40,116 nucleotides of DNA, taken from IMG/VR virus record IMGVR_UViG_3300030331_001975, positions 1-40,116 of that record. One strand, written 5' to 3'. The notes beneath the pieces are model-generated. The model made no database searches. It was not told where the DNA came from and worked only from the letters and a program-made list of their open reading frames with translations. The position numbers and the translations under genes are program-made. Of the stretch, positions 23,752 to 32,117 are shown in pieces (position 1 is the first letter of the stretch; the number at the start of each line of letters is the position of its first letter). This stretch comes from a virus.

Positions 23752-24159
23752 CTATATCTCCTTTACACATTTGTATGTTATTTTATCGTAACCATGATTT
23801 ATTCCATGATCACGAATTTCTTTTTTACTTGTCCAAAATTCTATGCTTTGACAGCCTAAAAGTCTTGCCAAGTCTTCTATGCTTGCTTGAAACTTATCTG
23901 CACCTGACTGCTCTCGATACCAAGCTATCCAAAGCAATAGATATCTTTCGTTAGAAAAGTTTCTTTTTAATACTTGGGTTATAAGAAAACCATCTTTAGG
24001 TTCTATGTCTTTATCTATCCACAAGATAGCTTCGTTATTAATGCATGCAACATAAATATCTTCAGGCGTTTCTGCTTCATGCGTTTCTTTTTGTATTGTA
24101 TTTAAACCTTCTTTAATATCTTCCCAATACTCATCGATATTAACTCGAACTAACGTCAT
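23752..24159 (-). CDS. Phage gp13-like / acetyltransferase-fold-like protein
   Basis: A 135-residue protein overlapping the repeat protein upstream by 4 nt (ATGA). It has the alternating strand-helix order of GNAT-fold proteins: CINNEAILWI, a helix, YLLLWIAWYREQSG, IEDLARLLGCQSIEFWTS and a last strand. Position among the large virion proteins recalls T7 gene 13, a small assembly protein. The GNAT acetyl-CoA loop (Q/RxxGxG/A) is not apparent, so enzymatic activity is unlikely. Assignment is by fold pattern and context. Confidence 0.55.
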   Translation of the reverse strand: MTLVRVNIDEYWEDIKEGLNTIQKETHEAETPEDIYVACINNEAILWIDKDIEPKDGFLITQVLKRNFSNERYLLLWIAWYREQSGADKFQASIEDLARLLGCQSIEFWTSKKEIRDHGINHGYDKITYKCVKEI

Positions 24160-27100
24160 GCAGGTAATACTCTTTTATCATTGATCGGTCTAGCTTGTTT
24201 TGTTGTATTAGTTTTTTCAGTTCTAATTCTGTCCATCATTCTTTCTAACTTGTTTGCCCCTGCGTCAGAACTGCCATCACCTAACATAGATACTACATCA
24301 GCAGGTACAATAAATTCATCTTGAGACACTGCTACTCGTTGACCATTTTTATTAGGGTCTCCAATGACACCAAAAATATCATCCTCCATTCCGCCTGCAA
24401 GCGAACCTTTTATCATTCCTTCTGTTTGGGCATTAGGCGCAAGGGTTTTAAGAACTGCTCTTCTTATTTCTCTAAATGCATTAGAGCCATACTTATCAAT
24501 AAATGCCGATACGACCTCATCATTTGTTTCGTTGCCTAATATAAATTGTGCCACTTGATTAGTTAAAGGATCATCTAACATGGCTTGAGTTATGCCGCCC
24601 TCTTGTTTAAGGTCTACACCTCTGCCCTTTAATATATCTGCTTGTGTAACCTTGCCATCACCAGTCAAGTCTGGAAACTTAGTGTCTCCACCCGGAGCCA
24701 TGAAACCCATTTTGTTTCTTACATCTTCAGGTAACTTAGCTAATCCTTTATTTTCTTTTGGAACTGCTTTTAGGCTACCGCCCTCAGCTCTACCTTTTCT
24801 TGTTGATGTAGTAGCTTTTGGAGTTTGCGGAACTTCTTCAGCTTGATTTGCACCTTGCTCACCTAATAATTTTTCTAAGGCATCAATTTGATCTTGCAGA
24901 TAGCTTGGATTAAATTGAGGCGCTGTTTCTGCTGTTAAAAACTGACTAAAGTCAGGCAAAGTAGATGCATCAAACAATTGATCGGTAGTAGCAAACTGAC
25001 TGAAATCAGGCAAGTTAAGTGTGGATGGATCAAACAATTGATCTGTAGTAGCAAACTGGCTAAAGTCAGGAACACCTTGTATATCACCAAAATTAATTGT
25101 AGTAGGTGTTGGTGTAAACCCTTCAAACTGACCCTGCAATCCACCAAGGTCTTGGGCAAATCCTGTTTGGGCTTGCTGTAAATTACTTAGCTGACTTAAT
25201 ATTCCTGTAGGATCAAATTGAGGAATGTTAGATAAGTCTTGTTGCGTAGCAAATTGACTAAAGTCTGGTAGATTAAGAGTGCTCGGATCAAAGGGTGTAA
25301 ATCCTTGGAACTGTCCTTGCAGATTACCTACGTCTTGTGCAAGTCCTGTTTGCCCTGTTTGCAGATCACTTAACTGACTTAGTATATTACTAGGATCAAA
25401 TTGAGGTATGTTAGATAAATCTGCTTGAGTAGCAAACTGACTAAAGTCAGGCAAACCTAAAGTGCTTGGATCGAATTGAGGAACACCGCTTATCGCTGTG
25501 GATAAGTCTTGTTGAGTGGCAAATTGACTGAAGTCTGGTAAACCTAAAGTGCTTGGGTCGAACTGAGGCACACCACTGATTGCTGAAGATAAATCTTGTT
25601 GCGTAGCGAATTGACTGAAGTCGGGTACACCTTGTATATCGCTAAAGTTTATTGTGGTTGGACTTGGGGTAAACCCTTGGAACTGCCCTTCAAGCCCTCC
25701 TAAATCTTGAGCGAAACCAGTCTGTGCTTGCTGTAATGCCGCTATTTGCTCTTGCAAAGATGTGGGATCAAACTGAGGTATATTAGATAAATCTGTTTGC
25801 GTGGCAAATTGGCTAAAGTCTGGAGCTCCCTGTATGTCATCAAAGCTAATAGTTGTTGGGCTTGGACTAAATCCTTGGAACTGTCCTTGTAGTCCTGCTA
25901 ATCCAGTCTGTAAGTCACTAATTTGAGATGCAATATTAGACGGATCAAAAGGCGTGAATCCTTGGAACTGTCCTTGTAAACCACCTAAGTCTTGAGCAAA
26001 TCCTGTTTGGGCTTCTTGCAAAGCCGCGAGTTGATTTTGTATCGCTGTTGGATCAAAAGGTGTAAACCCTTGGAACTGTCCTTGTAATCCTGCTAGTCCT
26101 GTCTGCAAACTAGAAATATCAGACTGCAATCCAGAGGGATCAAATGAAGGTATACCTGATATTGCCGCGGCTAACTGATCTTGTGTAGCAAAGCCACTAG
26201 TATCTACTGTGGGTAAACCTGCAATAGCTTGTTGATTAGCTTCTATTAAAGCTTGTAATTCTGCTAACTGACTTGAATAGTCAGGAACGTCTGTTGCACT
26301 TGTTGTTCCCTCTTCTAAAGCGGAAAGTCTACTTGTTAAATCATCAAGTCCCGATGCAGAACGTAAAGAAGCTACGAAATCATCGTACTCTAAAGGTGTT
26401 TCCAAATCCATTGTTCGGGTTTCATCATCCCCCGTACCAGTGCCATCTGGACCTGTGCCTGTATCAGTATCTGTGTCTGTTCCTGTATCAGTATCAGTAT
26501 CAGTATCTGTTCCTGTATCTATCTCGCCTGCTGTCGGATTTACATTTCCGAAGTAGCTAAACTCTGGAGAAAAACCCGGTATAAAACCAGTCGGTATGGG
26601 ATTAGCAAATCTTCTAGGTACATATCCTCTAGTCAAATCTCCATCACCAAAATAATCTGGAGTCTGCGTACCTTGTTGCGATCCTCTTCGTCCTCCTCTA
26701 TTGCCTTCTGGTCTTGATGTCATATCAGAAAAAGGAGCAATTATTGGCTCAGGCACAAAGGGGTCTACTGTAAATCCTTGTGTCGCTTGCGTGGGATCAA
26801 TGATAGAAGGCACTCCCATACCTGCTGAGCCATAAAATTGTCTATAACTAGCTGATTGTGTGGGAGAAAACATTCCGGGCTGTATTACAGTTTGATCTGT
26901 TGGTACACCTGCGCCTCCGCCACCAAGCCCTTCATCACCAAAATAGTCTGGCATCGCAGGATTTTGTTCTGCTAAATAATTATAATAAGCTTGCTTGCCT
27001 GCTTCGTAAGCAACATCACCTATATTTTTTGTGGTCCCTCCTTCTTGCATCCCTGTAATATCAATAGGAACCATCTCTGGGTACATCTCTTGCAATCTTT

Positions 27101-27827
27101 TTGCTCTCTCTTCTGGGCTTTCCAATGAGGCTATATACTCTTCAAGCTCTTCTTGAGATATCATTGCTCCAGTAGTTCCCATTCCTATCCCAGTTGGAAT
27201 GTAAACACTCGGATCAGACAATGCTGATAGGGTGGCTTTTGCGCCAACCTCTAGTCCAGATGGATTAGCTAGATTAGCAATTGCTTCTTGTCCTAATTCT
27301 TTTCCTAGAAATTCTTTCGTAGAGTCTGCAATAACAGGATTAAATGCAGAGGAAGTTGCCGCATCTACTATATTTTTTGCACCTGCTTCAGCTATGATTT
27401 CTTTAGTCGCTTCTGTTGTTAAAGGCTGTCCTGCTGTTTGCGCGGCAGATTCTGCTACAGTTTGACCGGCAATATCTGCACCTGCTATGGGCAACTTGTT
27501 TAAAAATTGACCTAAACCAAATCCTGTTAGACCCGCTAATAATCCTTTCCTAACATCTCCTGTAGCCGCAGTCTGAGCTAATCCAGAACCTATTGCACTA
27601 GCGGCTATGTTACCCAAAGCGTTGCCTAAAAAAGCTTTACCTAAAACACTTCCTAAGATAGGAGCTAAGAATGGCAAGAACGCTTCGGGTTGCCCTGTCT
27701 GTGGATTCACAGTCAAAGGCATAGCTGACGCTAGCCCTTTCATTTCAACAGGATTAACGTGCAACAACATACTGTCTCCGAATCTGCCTTGATTGGCTAC
27801 GTTCTTAGCTTGTTGTCTTAAGTCCAT
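24156..27827 (-). CDS. Repetitive internal virion / structural protein with Ca-loop motif
   Basis: A 1,223-residue protein from ATG 27827, where GAGGAAA lies about 9 nt upstream; the frame also runs to a TTG at 27857. The order is a Gly/Ala-rich hydrophobic region (about 50-110), a Gly/Pro/Tyr-rich region, an Asp-Thr repeat, then a long array of LPDFSQFATQQDL and LQGQFQGFTPFDPS repeats, likely fibrous. Near the C-terminus DLTGDGKVTQADIL is a dockerin/EF-hand-like calcium loop, followed by SQDEFIVPADVVSMLGDGSS, a conserved-looking end that I recall from marine phage proteins. Probably a virion component. Confidence 0.72.
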   Translation of the reverse strand: MDLRQQAKNVANQGRFGDSMLLHVNPVEMKGLASAMPLTVNPQTGQPEAFLPFLAPILGSVLGKAFLGNALGNIAASAIGSGLAQTAATGDVRKGLLAGLTGFGLGQFLNKLPIAGADIAGQTVAESAAQTAGQPLTTEATKEIIAEAGAKNIVDAATSSAFNPVIADSTKEFLGKELGQEAIANLANPSGLEVGAKATLSALSDPSVYIPTGIGMGTTGAMISQEELEEYIASLESPEERAKRLQEMYPEMVPIDITGMQEGGTTKNIGDVAYEAGKQAYYNYLAEQNPAMPDYFGDEGLGGGGAGVPTDQTVIQPGMFSPTQSASYRQFYGSAGMGVPSIIDPTQATQGFTVDPFVPEPIIAPFSDMTSRPEGNRGGRRGSQQGTQTPDYFGDGDLTRGYVPRRFANPIPTGFIPGFSPEFSYFGNVNPTAGEIDTGTDTDTDTDTGTDTDTDTGTGPDGTGTGDDETRTMDLETPLEYDDFVASLRSASGLDDLTSRLSALEEGTTSATDVPDYSSQLAELQALIEANQQAIAGLPTVDTSGFATQDQLAAAISGIPSFDPSGLQSDISSLQTGLAGLQGQFQGFTPFDPTAIQNQLAALQEAQTGFAQDLGGLQGQFQGFTPFDPSNIASQISDLQTGLAGLQGQFQGFSPSPTTISFDDIQGAPDFSQFATQTDLSNIPQFDPTSLQEQIAALQQAQTGFAQDLGGLEGQFQGFTPSPTTINFSDIQGVPDFSQFATQQDLSSAISGVPQFDPSTLGLPDFSQFATQQDLSTAISGVPQFDPSTLGLPDFSQFATQADLSNIPQFDPSNILSQLSDLQTGQTGLAQDVGNLQGQFQGFTPFDPSTLNLPDFSQFATQQDLSNIPQFDPTGILSQLSNLQQAQTGFAQDLGGLQGQFEGFTPTPTTINFGDIQGVPDFSQFATTDQLFDPSTLNLPDFSQFATTDQLFDASTLPDFSQFLTAETAPQFNPSYLQDQIDALEKLLGEQGANQAEEVPQTPKATTSTRKGRAEGGSLKAVPKENKGLAKLPEDVRNKMGFMAPGGDTKFPDLTGDGKVTQADILKGRGVDLKQEGGITQAMLDDPLTNQVAQFILGNETNDEVVSAFIDKYGSNAFREIRRAVLKTLAPNAQTEGMIKGSLAGGMEDDIFGVIGDPNKNGQRVAVSQDEFIVPADVVSMLGDGSSDAGANKLERMMDRIRTEKTNTTKQARPINDKRVLPA
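24900..26200 (-). repeat. Coding repeat array in the 1,223-aa structural protein
   Basis: About 1.3 kb encodes many imperfect copies of two alternating units, one around DFSQFATQQDLS and one around GLQGQFQGFTPFDPS. At DNA level the copies are near-identical over 20-40 nt stretches, for example the AAATTGACTAAAGTC-like strings, so recombination between units is possible. Boundaries are approximate. Confidence 0.75.
26440..26530 (-). repeat. Low-complexity Thr-Asp/Gly repeat
   Basis: The DNA is made of short repeats of GTATC/TGT units (ATCAGT, ATCTGT, CCTGT) and encodes TGTDTDTDTDTG-type sequence. Such tracts are prone to slippage. In the protein it is an acidic flexible linker between the Pro/Gly-rich half and the repeat array. 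Confidence 0.8.
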
Positions 27828-27828
27828 A

Positions 27829-28167
27829 TTATCTTTCCTCTGTTGTCTCGCATCCAAACAAACTAAAACTTTGGTTTGCTGAGCTTGCGTAGACTCTAAC
27901 TACATCTGCTTGATTTAAAGTTATGCCTATTACATGAGCCTCGGTGGCATTAGCCGCTAATGATTTATCAAAAAAAATATATTCTTTATTGCTTGTTGTT
28001 GCGCCTGCTACCGATATATTTATTCTGTAAGTTACACCCGATCCTGATCGATTACATATTACTAAAGAACTTACTGTTGTTTGGCTTTTATCTGGCACTG
28101 TATATAGTGTTGTTTCTGTTGTTGCTGATGGAGCAACCTGTCCTAATACTTTTAAACTATCAGACAC
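27829..28167 (-). CDS. Beta-rich virion protein
   Basis: A 112-residue protein from GTG 28167, preceded by GGTGGA 5 nt upstream; a GTG at 28176 is an alternative start. It reads LKVLGQVAPSATTETTLYTV, then SSLVICNRSGSGVTYRI, ITLNQADVVRVYASS and FSLFGCE, a beta-sandwich-like pattern I recall from many phage structural gene blocks. It overlaps the 67-aa gene upstream and its stop is 1 nt before the next ATG. It is likely a small head or tail decoration or fibre-associated protein; the exact position in the particle is unknown. Confidence 0.7.
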   Translation of the reverse strand: MSDSLKVLGQVAPSATTETTLYTVPDKSQTTVSSLVICNRSGSGVTYRINISVAGATTSNKEYIFFDKSLAANATEAHVIGITLNQADVVRVYASSANQSFSLFGCETTEER

Positions 28168-28363
28168 TTGATCCACCCATTAATAAAAACTGATGTCTTC
28201 TAACTGCTTTACTAATTACTGATTGCTGTAATGTTTGTAAATTTCCAGAGTCTGCATTGATGTCTTGTATAGCTTGCTCTGTCAGTCTTCTTGTAACTGC
28301 TTGATCTTCAAGATCATATTCTGGTGATGGTATCGGTAAAGGTACAGATGTTTTTGTCGCCAT
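28160..28363 (-). CDS. Small structural-region hypothetical protein
   Basis: A 67-residue protein, MATKTSVPLPIPSPEYDLED onward. The Pro-rich start is followed by one long helix (QAVTRRLTEQAIQDINADS). Its ATG overlaps the previous stop (TAATG) and its end overlaps the beta-rich protein gene. No family is recognised; the coupling implies a role with the adjacent virion proteins. Confidence 0.7.
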   Translation of the reverse strand: MATKTSVPLPIPSPEYDLEDQAVTRRLTEQAIQDINADSGNLQTLQQSVISKAVRRHQFLLMGGSSV

Positions 28364-30231
28364 TATCTTCTCCCATCTTGTCTAAGGTCTAATCGCAAAT
28401 CACCTAATCGCCAACCGAAATCATTAGAATTATTCTCTATTCTTATTGCGGTCTGTCTTGCTCTAGTTCTAGTATTTATAAACGTAGAGTTAGGTGTGAC
28501 TGCTACAGTTTGTTTTGTAGATAAACTTTGCAAAGGATAATCTCTGCCTTTAAATATAAAGTTTACCGTGCTGTCTGAAGTAGATGCTCCTCTGTATTGT
28601 AAGTCTGGTATTAGCTTAGATACAAACATGTATCTTTCGCCATCTGGATCAAGATCAAAATCAGATGACTCTATGAATGCAGTAAAAGGTTGCCCATCTG
28701 CACTATGTCCTGTCTCATGATTAAATAAAAAGTTTGAATCAGTTGTATCTAATTTGCTTGCCGCTATGGGCGATCCTAATATGTAAGCAGGATTCCATGC
28801 AGTTCTTGCAAAGCCATCACTAGTTGTGCCTATAGCCCAAGATTGTTCTAAATAATTATAAGATACATATCTATTTATCTCATCACTATCGGCACTTGGA
28901 TAAAACCAAATAATCTCGTTATGATCAGGTATTGGTGCGGCAAATACTTTAAACGATTGGCCTTGATTAAAGTCTCCAAAAACATGATCTAACACAGTGC
29001 AAGGCAACCTTTGAGCAGAACCTGCATATTGATAGAATGCCCCGTTGTCCATAAAGTACACAACATTACTCGCAGTGGCCGCGGCATTAGGACTTGCCAT
29101 TGACATGCCGTTAGCTACCTCGTTAAAACTAAATATAAATGGCGCTCCAACAAATCGCATTGACACAATACCTGCATCTGTCCAAATTAATATTTCTTGT
29201 CTTGTTTTGAGTGCGCCAATTATTAAACTACCTGAAGATAATCTTACTCCTCCTGCTGAGTTTGTTGCAGATGGTGTCCAATTTACCGCATCTTCAGAAT
29301 CAGAAAATCTAACTAATAACGGGTCAATAGTACTTGAACCTATAGGATTGCATCCAAAAGCAATAACGTGCCTATCGACATCTGACATCATTATTTGAAA
29401 AAGAGCCGTTGGCGTATCACTTGCTCCTGCCCTAGTGCTAGCATCTACTGCTCTTGTCGTAACTCCACTAGATTCATCCCAATAATATAATCGTCCTCCT
29501 CTTGGTGCGGCAATAACATCATCTCCAAAATTATCGAGACTCCACAGCCTTAACTGGTTTGTTACTGATATTGCACTAGCAGAACCCCATGCTCCTGCTC
29601 CCCAAGTACCAGAGCCCCATCCTGTGCTAGATATGTATACATCTAATCCAGTATTTATCTGATAGGCTCCAACTACACTAGAGCCTCCATTGCCAGAGTC
29701 TGAGGAGTTTGCTGTAACGGTAGAGCCACTTGTATCTTTTGCAATGATGGTAAATGTATTAGTAGTTAGAATACTATCAATCTCATATTCTTGATTCAAA
29801 ACATTTGCGACTACATTGCCACCTAAAGATGAAGCTCCTGAAAAAGTAACAAAGTCTCCTTTTACTGCGCCATGAGAAGCATCAGTTACGGTAATGGTTG
29901 AGCTACCGTCTGTTGCAGAAAAAGTTACATCACCTGCACTAGTTGTAGTTCTTATAGGAGTGATGTCGTTAAACGTAACTCCTTCTTGCGCTAATAATTT
30001 TTTATGAGTGCCAAGAATATTATATTGGGTTTGTTCCGCTGATTTATAAACGTGAATTTTTCTGCATGTTCCAGTAAAAGAATTAGATGAGTTTTTAGCC
30101 CAACCTCCTATCTTTTCTGGCCTACCTTTTCTAAATCTAATTTTATCGGCATCAAACCAACCGCCCTCGTTGGAGTAATTAGTTCCTTCTTTATCTATAC
30201 CCGGTTTGAATACAAATTTTCTTAAAGCCAA
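28363..30231 (-). CDS. Large tail / stabilization-type structural protein
   Basis: A 622-residue, beta-rich protein. It starts at TTG 30231: GAGG lies 7 nt upstream and no nearby in-frame ATG exists. The opening KPGIDKEGTNYSNEGGWFDA and KIRFRKGRPEKIGGW is a pattern I recall from phage tail or stabilization-type proteins that sit between tail genes. An insert rich in Ser/Thr/Gly (about 95-190) looks like an Ig-like beta domain. Repeated strand-turn units suggest a propeller-like fold. It probably forms part of the tail or head-tail complex. The specific name is uncertain. Confidence 0.72.
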   Translation of the reverse strand: MALRKFVFKPGIDKEGTNYSNEGGWFDADKIRFRKGRPEKIGGWAKNSSNSFTGTCRKIHVYKSAEQTQYNILGTHKKLLAQEGVTFNDITPIRTTTSAGDVTFSATDGSSTITVTDASHGAVKGDFVTFSGASSLGGNVVANVLNQEYEIDSILTTNTFTIIAKDTSGSTVTANSSDSGNGGSSVVGAYQINTGLDVYISSTGWGSGTWGAGAWGSASAISVTNQLRLWSLDNFGDDVIAAPRGGRLYYWDESSGVTTRAVDASTRAGASDTPTALFQIMMSDVDRHVIAFGCNPIGSSTIDPLLVRFSDSEDAVNWTPSATNSAGGVRLSSGSLIIGALKTRQEILIWTDAGIVSMRFVGAPFIFSFNEVANGMSMASPNAAATASNVVYFMDNGAFYQYAGSAQRLPCTVLDHVFGDFNQGQSFKVFAAPIPDHNEIIWFYPSADSDEINRYVSYNYLEQSWAIGTTSDGFARTAWNPAYILGSPIAASKLDTTDSNFLFNHETGHSADGQPFTAFIESSDFDLDPDGERYMFVSKLIPDLQYRGASTSDSTVNFIFKGRDYPLQSLSTKQTVAVTPNSTFINTRTRARQTAIRIENNSNDFGWRLGDLRLDLRQDGRR

Positions 30232-30233
30232 AA

Positions 30234-30677
30234 CTACACCTCATGCCATTCTTTTCCTTGGAATAATAAAGCTTCAGCTTCTCTTCTTCTAACTAAACCA
30301 TCAAGCACTTTGCCGCTTGCTTTATTCCACCTTTTAATTTGAAACGGAACTTCACTATACTTCTTTTCATTTAGAACTTTTAACATCGTAGATGACTTAA
30401 GATTTGTAGGACCTAAATTGAATACCCAAGATACTAATGCATCATACTGACATTGCTCTAAATCTACATGCACCAGATTTTTTACATATCCTTCAAACTC
30501 TTCTATGTCTTCTCGTAAAAGTTTCTCTGCTTCTTCTTTGGAGATTACATCTCCTTCTTTAACTTTTTTTGTATACCCATATCCTATAGTCCAAACACCT
30601 GCGGGACACTTGTAGCTTTCTAACTCACATCCCTCGAACTTTTTAATTAAGGCTACACCCTCTTCTGATATTCTCAT
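30234..30677 (-). CDS. Endolysin, GH24 lysozyme (T4/P21 type)
   Basis: A 147-residue muramidase expected to cut the glycan chains of peptidoglycan at lysis. The catalytic segment FEGCELESYKCPAGVWTIGYG aligns with the T4 lysozyme E-x8-D-x5-T triad as E15, C24 and T30, so the usual Asp is a Cys; spacing is exact. Length fits the family. There is no N-terminal hydrophobic segment, so export should depend on the holin, whose gene is directly upstream (6-nt gap). Supporting motifs include QYDALVSWVFNLG and RRREAEALLFQG. Confidence 0.93.
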   Translation of the reverse strand: MRISEEGVALIKKFEGCELESYKCPAGVWTIGYGYTKKVKEGDVISKEEAEKLLREDIEEFEGYVKNLVHVDLEQCQYDALVSWVFNLGPTNLKSSTMLKVLNEKKYSEVPFQIKRWNKASGKVLDGLVRRREAEALLFQGKEWHEV

Positions 30678-30683
30678 TACTAT

Positions 30684-31055
30684 TTATTTACCTACACCTT
30701 TTACGCGTTCAAAACTTCTAGCGCCTCCGAGGCCAAGCATGCCGAGCAAAAGCGGCATCATCACAGAGGCATCGGCTTGGGGTATCATGATACCGAAACC
30801 TGCACATATAGGAGATATTAAGAAGTTGACGAATAAGCCTAGGACACAAGTATATCCGGCTAACGGTCTCCAACTCGATTGAAACCAATTACCTTTGGCA
30901 TCTAGCTTATTAATCTCTATCTGACCCTTTGCAAGCTCTTGAGCATGGCGCTCTGCCATTGTGCTTATCTCATGGGCCAAAGCCATCTTTTGATCTTTGT
31001 CTTCTATAAATTTATCTAATAACTGCGTAGCAGGACCAATTAAATTTTGTAACAT
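30684..31055 (-). CDS. Holin, 3TM / GTA-holin-like
   Basis: A 123-residue protein with an amphipathic N-terminal helix and the segment QIEINKLDAKGNWFQSSWRP, the characteristic run of the 3TM holin (gene-transfer-agent release) family. It is followed by hydrophobic segments at about 66-92 and 95-112. It should form the membrane lesion that lets the lysozyme reach the wall. It is placed immediately upstream of the endolysin on the same strand. The ending GGARSFERVKG is basic and probably cytoplasmic. Confidence 0.85.
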   Translation of the reverse strand: MLQNLIGPATQLLDKFIEDKDQKMALAHEISTMAERHAQELAKGQIEINKLDAKGNWFQSSWRPLAGYTCVLGLFVNFLISPICAGFGIMIPQADASVMMPLLLGMLGLGGARSFERVKGVGK

Positions 31056-31063
31056 AACCTCAC

Positions 31064-31378
31064 CTATTTTTTTGACATGTAAGCTGTTGCACCAAAATAC
31101 AAACCGATCACAGAAGCTTGACTTAAAAATATCATGTCACTCATTGCACTCCATGTATCTAGCCTAGATTCAGATATCACTAAAGATGCAAGAGGATAAG
31201 CTATCATAGATATCATAGCTACCCATGCCATTCTTCTTTGTGTATCTGCTTTTTCTTCCGCTAACTCTTGCTTAAGTATTTCATTATGTCTAGCAATCTC
31301 TTCGTCAGAAACTGTACCATCTCCATCAAAATCATACTCAGAATACTTAGACTTAGGCTCTAGTTTTTTTGGTGTCAT
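31064..31378 (-). CDS. EF-hand membrane protein of the lysis region
   Basis: A 104-residue protein with a full 12-residue EF-hand loop at 16-27 (DFDGDGTVSDEE; acidic or oxygen ligands at positions 1, 3, 5, 9 and 12), a charged helix, and two membrane segments (about 50-68 and 82-100). Its place directly before the holin gene suggests a second holin, an antiholin or a calcium-responsive lysis modulator. I recall similar small proteins near lysis genes in marine phages, but no function is established. Confidence 0.7.
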   Translation of the reverse strand: MTPKKLEPKSKYSEYDFDGDGTVSDEEIARHNEILKQELAEEKADTQRRMAWVAMISMIAYPLASLVISESRLDTWSAMSDMIFLSQASVIGLYFGATAYMSKK

Positions 31379-31396
31379 AATTTTCCCAATTAATTA

Positions 31397-31416
31397 TTGA
31401 CTAGTAAATATTTATT
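31397..31416 (+). repeat. Copy of the dispersed motif between lysis genes
   Basis: TTGACTAGTAAATATTTATT differs by few bases from the copy at 5191 and covers the stop codon of the 47-aa membrane protein gene (minus strand). Confidence 0.4.
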
Positions 31417-31555
31417 CTGGAGGAGGTTCTGTGATGGGAGTTGAATCTGGACCTGCAAGCCAAAATATCAAAGCACCAATTATAATCATAACTACAAGTA
31501 AGACTAGGTGAACCCAACTTGTTTCATCTCCTCCATTGTATTCTTGCCATCCCAT
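31412..31555 (-). CDS. Small single-span membrane protein
   Basis: A 47-residue protein, MGWQEYNGGDETSWVHLVLL start, with one strong membrane segment (about 16-34, rich in Leu/Val/Ile) and a short Pro/Glu-rich tail. The ATG overlaps the stop of the upstream gene (TAATG) and an AGGAGGT site lies about 10 nt upstream. It lies in the membrane-protein cluster before the holin, so a role in lysis (small holin or antiholin) is plausible. It is too short for family recognition. Confidence 0.7.
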   Translation of the reverse strand: MGWQEYNGGDETSWVHLVLLVVMIIIGALIFWLAGPDSTPITEPPPE

Positions 31556-31806
31556 TAGGGAGCTACCTCCTCTTCCTCTACAGGTAATGGAACTACATTA
31601 AGTCTTGTAATTTTTGTATCTTCAGGAACCCATTCGGGTCTACAAAAAATTGTCCCCTCTTCTAATCCTTGAAAATATTTTCTTTCACGAGTCATTTCTT
31701 GAGCTATCCACTCACAGTGTTGTGGATTCATGAAGTAAGATTTTTTCGTTTTATCCTCTACTCCATTTATCATAACCACTAAAGCAATGACTAACTTTGG
31801 ATTCAT
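31555..31806 (-). CDS. Small exported or membrane-anchored protein
   Basis: An 83-residue protein with a hydrophobic N-terminus (residues 4-14, KLVIALVVMIN), then a soluble part with two Cys (about residues 31 and 55) that could form a disulfide outside the cytoplasm, and an acidic end. It overlaps the coiled-coil membrane gene by 4 nt (ATGA). The pairing resembles small exported proteins near phage lysis genes; an outer spanin role is not supported, as no lipobox is visible. Confidence 0.65.
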   Translation of the reverse strand: MNPKLVIALVVMINGVEDKTKKSYFMNPQHCEWIAQEMTRERKYFQGLEEGTIFCRPEWVPEDTKITRLNVVPLPVEEEEVAP

Positions 31807-32105
31807 TGCCTCTCACGAAGCATAATCTCTATTAGCGTTCCTAGCTTCTCGTCAGTAGCTTTTGAGATTTCTGTTTGCTGTGCAAGTCCATCTGCTATTG
31901 TTTGTATCGCTTGCTCATTTAGTTTTGTTCTTACTGAATTATCAGTTGTTGTAGTCTCTAGTTTTTCTACTACTTTAGATACTTTTGCAACTTCTTCATC
32001 AGTAGCCTGCGCTTGAGCCTGCATAGTTCCCCATGCGATAGCCGCAGGTATAATTGCCGCCACAAGCGGCACTGCCCATGATGGGACCTTTATAGAGTCA
32101 CTCAT
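31803..32105 (-). CDS. Membrane-anchored coiled-coil protein (possible inner spanin-like)
   Basis: A 100-residue protein with one N-terminal membrane segment (about 11-27, VPLVAAIIPAAIAWGTM) followed by a long coiled-coil-like helix to the end. That topology matches inner spanins, which bridge the periplasm at the last stage of lysis, and it lies among lysis genes. Overlap with the exported 83-aa gene (ATGA) is consistent with a pair. Function is inferred from topology only. Confidence 0.6.
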   Translation of the reverse strand: MSDSIKVPSWAVPLVAAIIPAAIAWGTMQAQAQATDEEVAKVSKVVEKLETTTTDNSVRTKLNEQAIQTIADGLAQQTEISKATDEKLGTLIEIMLRERQ

Positions 32106-32117
32106 AATTTTTTTTCC

